Positions 23,637 through 30,774 of a stretch of DNA of 32,488 bases are shown piece after piece; position 1 is the stretch's first letter, and every line of letters starts with the position of its first letter. Origin of the DNA: Lysobacterales bacterium (GTDB taxonomy: Bacteria > Pseudomonadota > Gammaproteobacteria > Xanthomonadales > S139-57). The stretch is from the NCBI GenBank assembly GCA_026993285.1, contig JALWTZ010000003.1, positions 1 through 32,488 of the forward strand. The letters run 5' to 3'. The position numbers were made by a program, and so were the translations under genes. Below the pieces are notes generated by a model that searched no databases, was not told the origin of the DNA, and worked only from the letters and a program-made list of their open reading frames with translations.

Positions 23637-24248
23637 ATGCAATGTGCCATTATCTGCGGCAGCCAGCGTAAACCCAGCCAGAGCGCCAAGGTGGCGGATT
23701 TCCTGCAACAAACCGCCCGCGAGCAGACCGCCTTCGACCGTTTCTATCGCCTGGACCTGGCCGACCAGCCCCTGCCGCTGTGGGAAGAGGCCATCTGGAA
23801 CGGCGACCCGGCCTGGAAGGCGCGTCTCGACCCCATCCGCGAAGGGCTGAAAGCCTCGGACGCGCTGATCGTCATCAGCCCCGAATACCACGGCATGGCA
23901 CCGGCGGCGCTGAAAAACTTCTTTCTCATGCTCAACGCCCAGCTGGTGGGGCACAAACCGGCTCTGCTGGTGGCCGTCTCCAACGGTCCCGGCGGGGCCT
24001 ACCCCATCGCCGAGCTGCGCATGAGCAGCTACAAGAACAACCGCCTGTGCTACATTCCCGAGCAGCTCATCATTCGTGATGTGGAAAGCGTGCTCAACCC
24101 CGAAGGGGAAAACGACCCGGAGGCCGACCCCTACTACCGCCAGCGCAGCATCTTTGCCCTGGGCGTGCTGGAAGCCTACGCCCAGGCACTGGCTCAGGTG
24201 CGTGCCAGCGGCAAGACCTTTGACGAGCAGTTCAAGAACGGCATGTGA
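23637..24248 (+). CDS. NADPH-dependent FMN reductase family protein
   Basis: A 203-residue flavodoxin-fold protein with the FMN phosphate loop GSQRKPSQSAKVADFL at the N-terminus and the ring-binding motif SPEYHGMAPAALKNFF near residues 80-95. Members use NAD(P)H to reduce FMN, quinones or azo compounds in the cytoplasm; the natural acceptor is unknown. The ATG at 23637 has GGGAG upstream. It follows the TRAP large permease by 19 bp and is probably in the same transcript. Confidence 0.9.
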   Translation: MQCAIICGSQRKPSQSAKVADFLQQTAREQTAFDRFYRLDLADQPLPLWEEAIWNGDPAWKARLDPIREGLKASDALIVISPEYHGMAPAALKNFFLMLNAQLVGHKPALLVAVSNGPGGAYPIAELRMSSYKNNRLCYIPEQLIIRDVESVLNPEGENDPEADPYYRQRSIFALGVLEAYAQALAQVRASGKTFDEQFKNGM

Positions 24249-24313
24249 GCCTGCTCACTGAGAGCGCCATCACTTTTGGGCGTCCTGATTGAAAACACCA
24301 CGAGGGGATCACC

Positions 24314-25348
24314 ATGAAAGCTTTGCTCACACTGCTGTTTCTGACCAGCCTGTTCACCGCCCAGGCCCAGGACAAGTTCTACGCCGTCAATGACGATGGC
24401 AGTAACGATGTAGCCTTCGATATCGATATCGTCGATGGCGACAGTTGTACCCCGCCGATGAACATGGGGCTCAACGGCGGCAGCCTGCTCAACATCGGCG
24501 ACCAGCCCGGCGGCAGCACTTCCAGCTTCGGCATGCTCGCCTTCGATACCGCCAACTGGGGCAGCGGCAACTTCTCACTGGTGCTGAAAAACCGCTTCCC
24601 CAACGACCCCCTGCCCACCTCGCTGGGCAAGGTGATTATCGAAGCACGCAACTTCGCCGACCCGCCCGGCGAGCGTAACAGCAGCACCCGTAGCAACGCC
24701 TACATGGACGGCTACACGGAAATCACCCGCCTGAACCCAGCCGACCTGTTCAACCCGCTGGGTATTTCGCTGGACAGCTATGTGAGCAACATGCTGCAAG
24801 ACAGCAACCGTGGCCGCTACCTCTATGTGCGCCTGCGTTTCGAAACCTGCACCGACAATGACAATGATTACGACAACATCAGCATCAGCAATGGCCCCGA
24901 CGATCAAGACCGGCTCTACATCACCGGTGCCGGTGGCGCCATTCAGGTAGACGGCACCCTGGCCGGTTCCTGGTACGACCCGGCGCGGGACGGCGAAGGC
25001 TTTCTGCTGGACATCGCCCCCGACAACGACGGCAACCCGCTGCTGGCCGCCTACTACTTCACCTACAAGAACGACGGCAGCGGCGAACCCCTGTGGATCG
25101 TCGGCGCCGGCCCCATCAACGGCTCGGAAACCACCCTGAGCATGATCACCGCCAGCGGTGCCCACTTCGGCAACGCCTTCAACCCCGGCGATGTCAATCG
25201 GCAAGCCTGGGGCGACATCACCTTCAAGTTCGTCAGCTGCGACCAGATCGACGTCAGCTACAACTCCAGCAGCTACGGCACGGGCAGCTTCTCCCTGCAG
25301 CGCATCATCAATGTACCCGTGGGTGCTACCGGGGTTTGTGCGCCCTGA
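24314..25348 (+). CDS. secreted protein with GSWYDPARDGEGF-type C-terminal module
   Basis: A 344-residue exported protein. The signal peptide is MKALLTLLFLTSLFTAQAQ. The N-terminal half (residues 20-200) is acidic and Asn/Asp-rich, with two cysteines, and resembles no family I can name. The C-terminal 130 residues form a module with GSWYDPARDGEGFLLDI, LLAAYYFTYKNDGSGEPLWIVG, HFGNAFNPGDV and FKFVSCDQIDVSYNS, which I recall as a frequent domain in secreted proteins of Xanthomonadales and relatives. Function is unknown. The start has GAGGGG upstream, and an intrinsic terminator follows the gene. It marks the last GC-rich gene before the cassette array. Confidence 0.82.
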   Translation: MKALLTLLFLTSLFTAQAQDKFYAVNDDGSNDVAFDIDIVDGDSCTPPMNMGLNGGSLLNIGDQPGGSTSSFGMLAFDTANWGSGNFSLVLKNRFPNDPLPTSLGKVIIEARNFADPPGERNSSTRSNAYMDGYTEITRLNPADLFNPLGISLDSYVSNMLQDSNRGRYLYVRLRFETCTDNDNDYDNISISNGPDDQDRLYITGAGGAIQVDGTLAGSWYDPARDGEGFLLDIAPDNDGNPLLAAYYFTYKNDGSGEPLWIVGAGPINGSETTLSMITASGAHFGNAFNPGDVNRQAWGDITFKFVSCDQIDVSYNSSSYGTGSFSLQRIINVPVGATGVCAP

Positions 25349-25378
25349 AGCCTTGCTGGGTGCAGGAATCCAATGGTA

Positions 25379-25409
25379 CAGGCCAGTGTGACAATGCACT
25401 GGCCTGTTT
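25379..25409 (+). terminator. intrinsic terminator before the cassette array
   Basis: A perfect 10-bp stem CAGGCCAGTG / CACTGGCCTG with an 8-base loop is followed by TTT on the plus strand. It ends the secreted protein gene at 25348. The rest of the gap to 25505 holds no gene, and I could not see an attC site in it. Confidence 0.75.
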
Positions 25410-25505
25410 GATGGATTGGTGTTGCGCTATGGCATTTAGCCAGGCTACACAAGCAGCGTGGCTGAGAAGCGCCCTTTCCGCAAAGCGATTGACTTGGGTG
25501 ATTGA

Positions 25506-25856
25506 TTATATATCGTCGTCATATATTTCACCGCCAACGGTATCACAAACAACCGTGTGACATTCAACGGTGAACCAGGCGTGGAATAGCTTCAAGGTCC
25601 GCGTTTTTGGCCACAAATCCGGATCCGTATACCAACCCTCCAGCTCTGTCTCGAAAAGCGCTTGCCAATTCCGTTTGATCCATCTATCCACTGCGTCTGG
25701 GCTGTCCGCATCCTGGTTGCTGATCAAATATACGGTGCATTCTTCATTCACAGACTCGATCGTGATTCCAGGATCGTTATTGCAGGGATCAGCACCATTA
25801 ATCCACTGAATGGCCGGTTCTTTGTACTTCAGGATTAAGGCAGCACGGTTTAACAC
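25506..25856 (-). CDS. conserved hypothetical protein, last cassette
   Basis: A 116-residue acidic soluble protein without signal peptide or membrane segment. It has a regular sequence with many aromatic residues (ITIESVNEECTVYLIS, DSPDAVDRWIKRNWQALFETELEGWYTDPDLWP, LKLFHAWFTVECHTVVCDTVGG). I recall similar short proteins in gammaproteobacterial genomes, some in cassette arrays, but no function. Translation starts at GTG (25856) with AGGA 7 bases upstream. It lies downstream of the degenerate attC site behind the VOC gene, and no attC is evident after its stop codon. It may be the last cassette, truncated at its end, or the first resident gene beyond the array. Confidence 0.75.
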   Translation of the reverse strand: MLNRAALILKYKEPAIQWINGADPCNNDPGITIESVNEECTVYLISNQDADSPDAVDRWIKRNWQALFETELEGWYTDPDLWPKTRTLKLFHAWFTVECHTVVCDTVGGEIYDDDI

Positions 25857-25875
25857 GATGATTCCTGTTTAAGGT

Positions 25876-25963
25876 CGATAACGCCAGCAGTCACCCACCA
25901 CCATGGAGCGAAGGGTAGAGAAATCCCGGCTTTTCTGCGGTCGGCGTACAGTACATGATTAGC
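25876..25963 (-). other. degenerate attC-like site after the VOC gene
   Basis: On the minus strand the site starts at the VOC stop codon and ends with the core GTTATCG (25876-25882). Inside it, TACGCC and GCAG on one arm pair with CTGC and GGCGT on the other. The first core (GCTAATC) departs from RYYYAAC, so the site may be decayed. Confidence 0.5.
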
Positions 25964-26417
25964 TCTCCGCCTGCCAGTTCTGTAGTTCAATGATGTTTCC
26001 TTCAGGATCCGTAAGATACTGAAATGTCAGCATCCCCACACCGGGTATCTCTCGAACAGCAAGCTCACCGACCACAGATCCACCATGAGCCAAAACTTCC
26101 CGAGCCATCTCACGGACGTCATCAACCGCAAAGGCTATGTGTGAGAAACCAGGGGTATTCGGACTGATTGCAGGGTGCTGGGGCATGTCGCCATATTGGA
26201 ACAATTCCAGTGTCGGGCCATCATCTCCGTAACCCGGTAGTCGGAGATGTACGCCACGAATATGTGAACCCGCGATACCAGTTGCCTGATCGAGCCAGTC
26301 GCCGGACAGGTCACGCTCAGGTAGAACCGGAATACAACCGAACACCTCCTGGTAGAACGCCAACAGGCGTTTCCAATCTTTTGCTATCAGGTTCGTATGA
26401 ACATATTTGATTGCCAT
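25959..26417 (-). CDS. VOC (glyoxalase/bleomycin-resistance fold) family protein
   Basis: A 152-residue protein with two beta-alpha-beta-beta-beta modules: YVHTNLIAKDWKRLLAFYQEVFGC at the start, the strand GSHIRGVHLRLPGYGDDGPTLELFQY, then FSHIAFAVDDVREMAREVLAHGG and the C-terminal FQYLTDPEGNIIELQNW. His and Glu residues in the expected strands suggest metal binding. Families of this type include glyoxalases, dioxygenases and antibiotic-modifying or -sequestering proteins; the substrate is unknown, and residues are too general to call resistance. The start at 26417 has GAGGA 7 bases upstream and lies 19 bp after the preceding attC core, as expected of a cassette gene. The earlier in-frame start at 26501 would run through attC and is rejected. 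Confidence 0.87.
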   Translation of the reverse strand: MAIKYVHTNLIAKDWKRLLAFYQEVFGCIPVLPERDLSGDWLDQATGIAGSHIRGVHLRLPGYGDDGPTLELFQYGDMPQHPAISPNTPGFSHIAFAVDDVREMAREVLAHGGSVVGELAVREIPGVGMLTFQYLTDPEGNIIELQNWQAES

Positions 26418-26435
26418 AGTAGCATCCTCACGTAG

Positions 26436-26499
26436 CGCTAACCGGATGCCGAAGGAGCGCCAGCGACTGAGGCAGTCCGAGCCAAGCGCCTTGTTCGAC
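26436..26499 (-). other. attC site of the toxin-antitoxin cassette
   Basis: On the minus strand GTCGAAC (26493-26499) begins the site 1 bp after the toxin stop codon, followed by AAGG. GTTAGCG (26436-26442) ends it 64 bp later. The interior is an imperfect palindrome centred on GACTGCCTCAGTC. The VOC gene starts shortly after. Confidence 0.8.
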
Positions 26500-26500
26500 A

Positions 26501-26794
26501 CTATTTCCGTTTGAGACCTAATATTGGATGCCTTCGCTGGTGTTTTACTACGGTTATTCTCAGCAGGTCCTTGTTCACTATCCGAAAATACACCACGTAT
26601 GGAAATCTGCGTAATAATGCCCTGCGAACACCATGCTCAACCTCCACCCATTGAAGTGGATTTGATGCAATGTTTAGTACTTGCCTCTCAAATTCATTTA
26701 GAAATTCATTACCAAGCCCAGTGTAACAATTATTATGATACCGGATAATTTCTCGAAGTTCCGCTTCTACTGCTGGGTGATACTCAATCCTCAT
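26501..26794 (-). CDS. RelE/ParE family toxin
   Basis: A 97-residue basic protein of the RelE/ParE superfamily. It begins MRIEYHPAVEAELREIIRYH, continues with GNEFLNEFERQVLNIASNPLQW and ends in the strand-rich RRALLRRFPYVVYFRIVNKDLLRITVVKHQRRHP, the usual toxin core. Such toxins cleave ribosome-bound mRNA (RelE) or inhibit gyrase (ParE); which applies here is not evident. It overlaps the antitoxin gene by 11 bp. In integron arrays, toxin-antitoxin cassettes are thought to stabilise the array by addiction. Confidence 0.92.
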   Translation of the reverse strand: MRIEYHPAVEAELREIIRYHNNCYTGLGNEFLNEFERQVLNIASNPLQWVEVEHGVRRALLRRFPYVVYFRIVNKDLLRITVVKHQRRHPILGLKRK

Positions 26795-27017
26795 CCCTAC
26801 GTAACCTGTCCATTAATTCTTTATGCGTTATCGGAATTTCTTTTCCACTTTCTATTTCAGCGTCTCTTTGTGTCGCTAGCTTAACTGCATCTTCATCGCT
26901 TATATCCAGTCCAACAGCATAAGAGTCTTCCAGGCTTTCCCATATAGTTTCCGCGAGAAGAGCTCTGTCTTTCGGGTCTAGGCGAAGCGCTTCACTTGCT
27001 ATCTGATCTATATTCAT
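26784..27017 (-). CDS. addiction module antitoxin (PF09720-type)
   Basis: A 77-residue acidic protein: IASEALRLDPKDRALLAETIWESLED is the characteristic helix of the putative addiction-module component family, followed by DAVKLATQRDAEIESGKE and a charged tail that would wrap the toxin. It is expected to neutralise the RelE/ParE toxin that overlaps its 3' end. The ATG at 27017 is preceded by GGAGAAG 6-7 bases upstream and lies shortly after the preceding attC core, as expected for the first gene of a cassette. Confidence 0.9.
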   Translation of the reverse strand: MNIDQIASEALRLDPKDRALLAETIWESLEDSYAVGLDISDEDAVKLATQRDAEIESGKEIPITHKELMDRLRRDED

Positions 27018-27043
27018 ATGAACTTCTCCTATCTATATTAATT

Positions 27044-27124
27044 GTCGAACGCTTGCCATAACTGGTCCCAAATCACGGAGCGCAGCGAAGTGTTTTGGGT
27101 TCCGTGTTTATGGCCTTGTTAGGC
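27044..27124 (-). other. attC site of the Mrr-like cassette
   Basis: On the minus strand GCCTAAC (27118-27124) overlaps the stop codon region of the Mrr-like gene, and GTTCGAC (27044-27050) closes the site 81 bp later. The arms CCATAA/TTATGG and CCCAAA/TTTGGG pair around a GCGCAGCG-type centre. Its last core matches the first core of the next site (GTCGAAC). Confidence 0.87.
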
Positions 27125-27930
27125 TAAATCCAACGCCCCCAGCCTTGTGGTATCTGTATTTGTAACATTGCATGTTGAAGAGTAAAAGCATCTTTAAAAT
27201 AGTCAGAGGCCAGTACTAGACCTTTTGATATAGAAACATCCTCTATAATTGAATTCCACATTTGCATTTGTTCTACATATCGTATTTGACTAATTTCCGC
27301 CCAATATGGATGATTACAGTAATTAGCTACACAATGCTTGCAACCATATACAAAATGCACAGTATTGGCATCATCAATGTAAAAACCTGCCAAAGACCAT
27401 GGAATATTTTCTTGCGTCAGTATATCCTTATCGCAACTTTCACCCTTGCATATTAGCGGCTTATAGTCTGTTCCTTCTACAATATGATGGTATAGTTTCT
27501 GGGGAGCATTAAAGTACTTCTGTAAGGTATAACCACGCATTGTTGGAATTATATCCAATACATCATCAAGATAAATTTCAATAACGTCAATGCCTTTTTG
27601 TTGCAAGGCATACAGTTTCTTTTTTAGGCCGCTTGTTGCTCCTACAGAATAGAACGCAATAAAACCATTGCAGTCATGTTGCTCTACTCGATCTCTAATA
27701 TCTGATTCTTGTCTAACCCCAACATTTTTTTTTGATTTATATGGGTGCTTACAACTTACGAGATATTTGTAATTTTCTTCGTTCCTTTTGATTTCAACTA
27801 TAAGATCCATTCCTTCATCTACACCTTCTGAAGGCCCCACAACAACCGAAAACCCAAGATGGAAAAGGACATCCTGAGCAAACCATTCCCACTTTTTGGG
27901 GGTAAGTTCATAAATATGGTCTTGATACAT
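27124..27930 (-). CDS. Mrr-like restriction endonuclease-fold protein with Cys-rich tail
   Basis: A 268-residue protein. The first 110 residues match the Mrr catalytic fold: KKWEWFAQDVLFHLGFSVVVG, then D42 in EGMDLIVEIK, C60-K61 in YLVSCKHPYKS and a helix with DRVEQHDCNGFIAFYS. This is the D...(E/Q/C)xK arrangement of PD-(D/E)XK nucleases, with Cys in the variable position. The rest contains five cysteines (161, 166, 197, 200, 205) in CxxxxC and CxxCxxxxC spacing, which suggests a zinc-binding module. It could be a type IV-like restriction or defence nuclease (inference). It forms its own cassette between two attC sites. Confidence 0.78.
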   Translation of the reverse strand: MYQDHIYELTPKKWEWFAQDVLFHLGFSVVVGPSEGVDEGMDLIVEIKRNEENYKYLVSCKHPYKSKKNVGVRQESDIRDRVEQHDCNGFIAFYSVGATSGLKKKLYALQQKGIDVIEIYLDDVLDIIPTMRGYTLQKYFNAPQKLYHHIVEGTDYKPLICKGESCDKDILTQENIPWSLAGFYIDDANTVHFVYGCKHCVANYCNHPYWAEISQIRYVEQMQMWNSIIEDVSISKGLVLASDYFKDAFTLQHAMLQIQIPQGWGRWI

Positions 27931-27953
27931 GGTTTCTATGTTTTTCTCCTATA

Positions 27954-28052
27954 GCCTAACGCCTCACATCACCGGCAGCAAAAATCGGTGTGGCTGGAGC
28001 GGAGCGGAAGCCGCGCCGATTTTTGCTGTCCGAGTGCATGTGTTTGTTAGCG
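27954..28052 (-). other. attC site of the prenyltransferase-ECF cassette
   Basis: On the minus strand CGCTAAC (28046-28052) begins 4 bp after the EcfT stop codon. GTTAGGC (27954-27960) ends the site 99 bp later. A perfect 13-bp stem CAGCAAAAATCGG / CCGATTTTTGCTG plus CACAT/ATGTG outer arms fold around a GC-rich centre. This is the clearest attC of the set. Confidence 0.9.
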
Positions 28053-28056
28053 AATT

Positions 28057-28755
28057 CTAAGCTGAAAACAAGAATAACGGCATCAATAACGCAACTACCA
28101 TCATCAATACGTCAACAGGAGTGATACCTTCATTTAGACTACCCTCACCTCGAATACTTGTGACGTTCTTTATCTCTACTGCGTCTGCATATGTTCTTGT
28201 AAACCGAATAACACTAGCCTCCAAGCTGATCAAAAACGGTACAGCATTTACGATTGGAGACAACCCCTTGTTGCGATAAGCATCTCTTGTTTCTGCCACT
28301 AACCTTCGCAAAGAGTACAGTGTCCGACCGAACCCTATAATGGCCGCACCAACGCCTCCTCCAAAGATATTTGACCAAAAATAGTAGTGCTGCATTACCG
28401 TTGAATTCCCAAACAGAATAACTGGAGATGAGAACAGAATGATTACCTGGAGCGCGAAAATAATATTATCATCGGTAATACTTTTTTGAGCATGAAGGGT
28501 TAAAATAACTTCACCAACTATGATCGCAACAATTATCAATGATAAAAATAGAGAAATTTTATTTACTGTTCGTCCAAACACAGCGATAACAATCAGTATG
28601 GTCAAATACACTACACAATCCGAAATGCTATTTGCCCACAAAACAGTCCAGAAAGCAGTCAACATTACATATTTAACAAGCGGTGTTGAAAGCGCCAATA
28701 TTGTACTTTGTTTTAGATCAAATTCCTTTTCTATCTGCTTAATTAGCTGCTGCAT
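28057..28755 (-). CDS. ECF transporter T component (EcfT-like)
   Basis: A 232-residue membrane protein with hydrophobic segments around residues 28-65, 68-90, 100-120, 125-150 and 210-230. The cytoplasmic region between them carries AETRDAYRNKG and DAVEIKNVTSIRG, placed like the two coupling helices with (A)RG motifs that dock onto the ATPases in energy-coupling factor transporters. It belongs to the CbiQ/EcfT superfamily. It is the last gene of the four-gene cassette, starting 14 bp after the ATPase stop with GGAGAG upstream. Its presence completes an ECF machine of S, A-A' and T parts. A group II (dedicated) transporter is likely because the S gene is in the same operon. Confidence 0.82.
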   Translation of the reverse strand: MQQLIKQIEKEFDLKQSTILALSTPLVKYVMLTAFWTVLWANSISDCVVYLTILIVIAVFGRTVNKISLFLSLIIVAIIVGEVILTLHAQKSITDDNIIFALQVIILFSSPVILFGNSTVMQHYYFWSNIFGGGVGAAIIGFGRTLYSLRRLVAETRDAYRNKGLSPIVNAVPFLISLEASVIRFTRTYADAVEIKNVTSIRGEGSLNEGITPVDVLMMVVALLMPLFLFSA

Positions 28756-28769
28756 TGTTACATACTCTC

Positions 28770-30170
28770 CTACAATCGAATTTCTTGAGTCGACAGCCTA
28801 GAAAACAACTCAGGTGTATGAGTGGCTACGACTATTGTGGAACCATTGTTTAAGTAATGTTGAATCAATTCATATACCGACCGTCTCTGATTCCAGTCTA
28901 AACATATGACAGGCTCATCCACGAATAGCACTGCTGGATAAACCAAGAAAGACAATAGCGACACTATTTTTTGCTGTCCAAAAGAAAGAGTAAGAGGGTC
29001 GCTTTCAAGATTAATGCCGAATGGCTTTAGTGCTCTTAAAGCAACATCTTGAACAGAATCGAATGATATTTTCATTGCCCTGTGTATAGACGTCATCTCA
29101 CGTTCTACTGTGTCTTCAGAAAATTGAAGACTGGGTATCTGCTGAATGTATGCTATATCAGATGGCAGTTTCGGCAATGTTGACCGATAGTCAGATCCAC
29201 GAAAGGAAATGCGCCCCTGATATTTTCTATGGAGAGTGCTTAGCATCTTAAAAAGAGTGGTTTTACCCGCTCCATTCTTTCCTGTTACCGTTACCAACTC
29301 GCCTTCTCTGATAGAAATATTTAATCCTGAAAATACAGTTGCCTCTGGTTGAGAATAATATGGTCCTAACAAATTCCCTTCTAGTAGTACATCTCCAGTT
29401 GTGTTGTTGTTCCTATCAACTGTCGGTGCGCTTCCTGTATAGAATTTCGCTTTAGCCTCCCCTAAAGTACTATATTCGTTTATGGTGCCATCATCGATGA
29501 CGAAGAACCTGTTTGGAGATGCTAGTTCAAATGCTTCTGGCTCATGGGTAGTGACCGCAGCAATACACTCTGGCTTGATCTTGCGATACGCAATCAAGGT
29601 CTCTATGAACTGCTGTTTATTACCACAGTCTAGCAACGCAGTTGGTTCATCAAAAAATAAATAATCTGGCGACTTTATAAATGAAGAAACAAGAGAAACC
29701 AACTGCTTAGTCCCTTCACTTAATTCGTCTATCTTGGAATGAAGCAGGTTATTGATCCCGTAATCATGCGCAAGTTTACTGATCCTTATAAATGCCTCTC
29801 TAGGTTCCAAGTTAGCAAGTCGGGCTGACAACAAAAATTCTTCAATTACGGATGTTGTAATAAAATTGTGATCAGGATATTGAAATATAACACTTGAACG
29901 CCCCCAGTAATTGCTGCAAATACGCTTGCTTTCTCTAGTGATATAATTACCATTAACACTCAGTTGACCGCTAAAGCTTGCTGACTTAAATCTGCTTAAA
30001 CATTGGATAGCACCACACAAGCTCAACAAAAGTGTTGTTTTTCCAATTCCATTCTTTCCCAAAAACAAAGCGAGGTCGCCGGGCTCAAGAGACAACTTAC
30101 TGGCCCGCAAGATGTTCTCTTCGTTGTCGTAACCAACACCATCGAATTCAAGCTTTATTCCAGCTTCCAT
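28770..30170 (-). CDS. ECF transporter ATPase, fused A and A' domains
   Basis: A 466-residue protein with two complete ABC ATPase domains. Domain 1: Walker A GKNGIGKTT (38-46), Q-loop FQYPDHNF (96-103), signature LSEGT (150-154), Walker B YLFFDEP (170-176), switch His 209. Domain 2: Walker A GKNGAGKTT (298-306), Q-loop YIQQIP (341-346), signature LSFGQ (395-399), Walker B VLFVDEP (414-420), switch His 451. The FQxPD sequence is typical of EcfA/CbiO ATPases. All catalytic residues are intact in both halves. It would power substrate uptake with EcfT and the S component. The ATG at 30170 has AGGAG 10 bases upstream and lies 5 bp after the S gene. Confidence 0.93.
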   Translation of the reverse strand: MEAGIKLEFDGVGYDNEENILRASKLSLEPGDLALFLGKNGIGKTTLLLSLCGAIQCLSRFKSASFSGQLSVNGNYITRESKRICSNYWGRSSVIFQYPDHNFITTSVIEEFLLSARLANLEPREAFIRISKLAHDYGINNLLHSKIDELSEGTKQLVSLVSSFIKSPDYLFFDEPTALLDCGNKQQFIETLIAYRKIKPECIAAVTTHEPEAFELASPNRFFVIDDGTINEYSTLGEAKAKFYTGSAPTVDRNNNTTGDVLLEGNLLGPYYSQPEATVFSGLNISIREGELVTVTGKNGAGKTTLFKMLSTLHRKYQGRISFRGSDYRSTLPKLPSDIAYIQQIPSLQFSEDTVEREMTSIHRAMKISFDSVQDVALRALKPFGINLESDPLTLSFGQQKIVSLLSFLVYPAVLFVDEPVICLDWNQRRSVYELIQHYLNNGSTIVVATHTPELFSRLSTQEIRL

Positions 30171-30175
30171 GACAC

Positions 30176-30763
30176 TCAGTCTCCTGTAACGGAAAAATCA
30201 CGCGCAAGTTTTTTCATTCTCGGCGCAGTCTTTATTGCAAAATAAATGGAAATAAACCCCTCAATGACAAACACCGCTGTTATTGCGACAACAGCCTTAA
30301 CAGTAATATCAAATCCAGGCAACTTTAACCAATGCAGTAAAGCTAAAAACATAGCCATCATAACGGTAGTGTACAGAACAAACCCTATATACAACCCTCT
30401 ATTACTTCCCCTCGATAAATAAACTATGGCATCAAATACCAACCCTGCACTTACCCCTATAAGAACCTTGTAAGGTCCAGGAGGCCCCATTAAAAGTGTT
30501 GGGATAGCAGCCACCGAATAGAGGGTCCACATCACAGTAAATGTGCCATAACCTCTTGTAATCAAGAATGTGAGTGCGAGAAAGAACGGTACGGTAAAGC
30601 CTGTTACAATACCTGACAACCCAGGTATTGCGAAAATAGCAGATAAAGCTTGCCCGGAAACAAAATTAAGTACGTAAAGAAGAGCCGTATTTACTCCAGC
30701 CAACATCATGGCTCTTGGGTGTCTAGTAATTAGATTGCATTTTAAGTCTTTTGGATTACTCAT
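30176..30763 (-). CDS. ECF transporter substrate-specific (S) component, unknown substrate
   Basis: A 195-residue integral membrane protein with about six hydrophobic helices (around residues 18-38, 45-65, 70-95, 103-118, 124-145 and 155-178) and a basic C-terminal tail. Size, helix count, a small-residue-rich first helix (MMLAGVNTALLYVLNF) and the MGPPGPYKVLIGVSAGLVFD loop-helix resemble ECF S components such as vitamin-binding subunits. I cannot assign it to a vitamin family. It sits directly before the A-A' gene and 11 bp after the cis-prenyltransferase gene, with GGGAG at the start. The neighbouring prenyltransferase suggests a prenyl-related or prenylated substrate (inference only). Confidence 0.78.
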   Translation of the reverse strand: MSNPKDLKCNLITRHPRAMMLAGVNTALLYVLNFVSGQALSAIFAIPGLSGIVTGFTVPFFLALTFLITRGYGTFTVMWTLYSVAAIPTLLMGPPGPYKVLIGVSAGLVFDAIVYLSRGSNRGLYIGFVLYTTVMMAMFLALLHWLKLPGFDITVKAVVAITAVFVIEGFISIYFAIKTAPRMKKLARDFSVTGD

Positions 30764-30774
30764 TGCTCCCGTCC

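Noticed and set aside
22082..23689. 535-codon His/Gln-rich open frame on the minus strand
   Set aside because: Antisense to the TRAP permease genes; low-complexity translation caused by their codon use.
25410..25505. A possible sixth attC after the 116-residue gene
   Set aside because: No RYYYAAC near the stop codon and no GTTRRRY partner with pairing arms could be found by eye.
27954..28052. The strong 13-bp hairpin as a simple transcription terminator
   Set aside because: It lacks a terminal T tract, has paired RYYYAAC/GTTRRRY cores at its ends, and similar sites recur in the other gaps, which fits attC better.
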